Part shown: positions 63,530 to 64,000 of the stretch, piece by piece
Position numbering within the stretch: position 1 is the stretch's first letter
Layout: each line of letters starts with the position of its first letter
Source of the DNA: Favolaschia claudopus
Lineage: Eukaryota; Basidiomycota; Agaricomycetes; Agaricales; Mycenaceae
Assembly (NCBI GenBank): GCA_037176885.1
Contig: JAWWNJ010000060.1
Location: 1-64,000, forward strand
Length of the DNA: 64,000 nt
Direction: 5' to 3'
The notes under the pieces: model-generated
Told to the model about the DNA's origin: nothing
The model's input: the letters and a program-made list of their open reading frames with translations, nothing else
The model's database searches: none
Made by a program: the position numbers and the translations under genes

Positions 63530-64000
63530 ATGGCTCCTAAACCCGCATCCACTGCTGGCAAAGCCCCCGCTTCTACCGCTTCCAAAGCGCCTGCCACCGC
63601 ATCCAAAGCCCCGTCCAAGACCACAGAGAAGAAGGCGGGCAAGAAGACCTCCAAGGCTGCTGCACCAGCCGATGGCGAGAAGAAGAAGCGCAAGAAAGCT
63701 CGCAAGGAGACCTACTCGTCTTACATCTACAAAGGTCGGTGGCATTCACCTGACTTGCTTTCGACTTTCACTGACTCGAACCCCAGTCCTGAAACAGGTT
63801 CACCCTGATACTGGTATCTCCAACAAGGCGATGGCTATTCTCAACAGCTTCGTCAACGATATCTTCGAGCGCATCGCGTCTGAGGCTTCCAGTGCGTCTG
63901 CTGATTTGTGCTTCGACTTTCATTCTCTGACTCTTCTCTCAGAACTCGCACAATATTCCAAGAAATCCACCATCTCCTCCCGCGAAATCCAGACATCGGT
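63530..64000 (+). CDS. Histone H2B (3' end beyond window)
   Basis: The ATG at 63530 starts [20 protein letters not shown], an Ala/Lys/Pro-rich tail. Next come [18 protein letters not shown], an intron, [19 protein letters not shown] and [16 protein letters not shown], a second intron, and [17 protein letters not shown] at the window end. These match the conserved H2B histone fold. The gene is divergent from H2A and partial only because the window stops. Confidence 0.95.

Overview
The window looks like nuclear DNA of a basidiomycete, most likely an Agaricomycete. Genes have many short introns (about 45-70 bp, GT-AG with a few GC-AG). Gene content also fits: DUF6533 membrane proteins, F-box/LRR proteins, an M43 metalloprotease, an acetoacetate-decarboxylase-like protein, a 14-TM drug-efflux MFS family, and a divergent H2A/H2B pair. 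No function was checked against a database; calls rest on motifs and on comparing paralogues within the window.

Layout. 1-7,100: three arrestin-like genes; two are an old ~1.8 kb direct duplication on the minus strand and one is on the plus strand, all with frame damage. 7,361-9,446 and 15,697-17,887: two decayed minus-strand MFS transporters (copies A and B), separated by a long strand-biased non-coding stretch and a Pro/Ser-rich gene of unknown function. 18,626-29,478: an M43 protease, a broken F-box-like gene, a two-RRM RNA-binding protein and an F-box gene split by a ~1 kb terminal-inverted-repeat element. 29,897-55,096: a tandem MFS array (C, D, E). Copy C has a tRNA-derived SINE in its last exon. 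Copy D is an E/C hybrid made by unequal crossing-over and is interrupted in exon 1 by a 17.26 kb LTR retrotransposon (33,003-50,263). Copy E is intact. 55,543-63,529: homoserine dehydrogenase, DUF6533 protein, acetoacetate-decarboxylase-like protein, F-box protein, histone H2A; then H2B, cut off by the window end.

Most notable: the retrotransposon is Ty3/gypsy-like, its gag, protease and pol reading frames lie on the minus strand, and its two 1,425-bp LTRs look identical. Between pol and its 3' LTR it carries about 6.9 kb of extra DNA holding three intact, multi-intron genes (838, 186 and 372 aa) on the opposite strand. One has exact Zn2Cys6 cysteine spacing and another is close to it. Because they are antisense, their introns would not be spliced out of the genomic RNA and so can survive retrotransposition. 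I know of no described fungal element with this arrangement, but could not search.

The MFS array also records its own history. An 8-bp window fixes the crossover that made the D hybrid. An intron found only in D and E is bounded by an 11-bp direct repeat, consistent with recent intron gain. The SINE and the LTR element are lineage-specific insertions into C and D.
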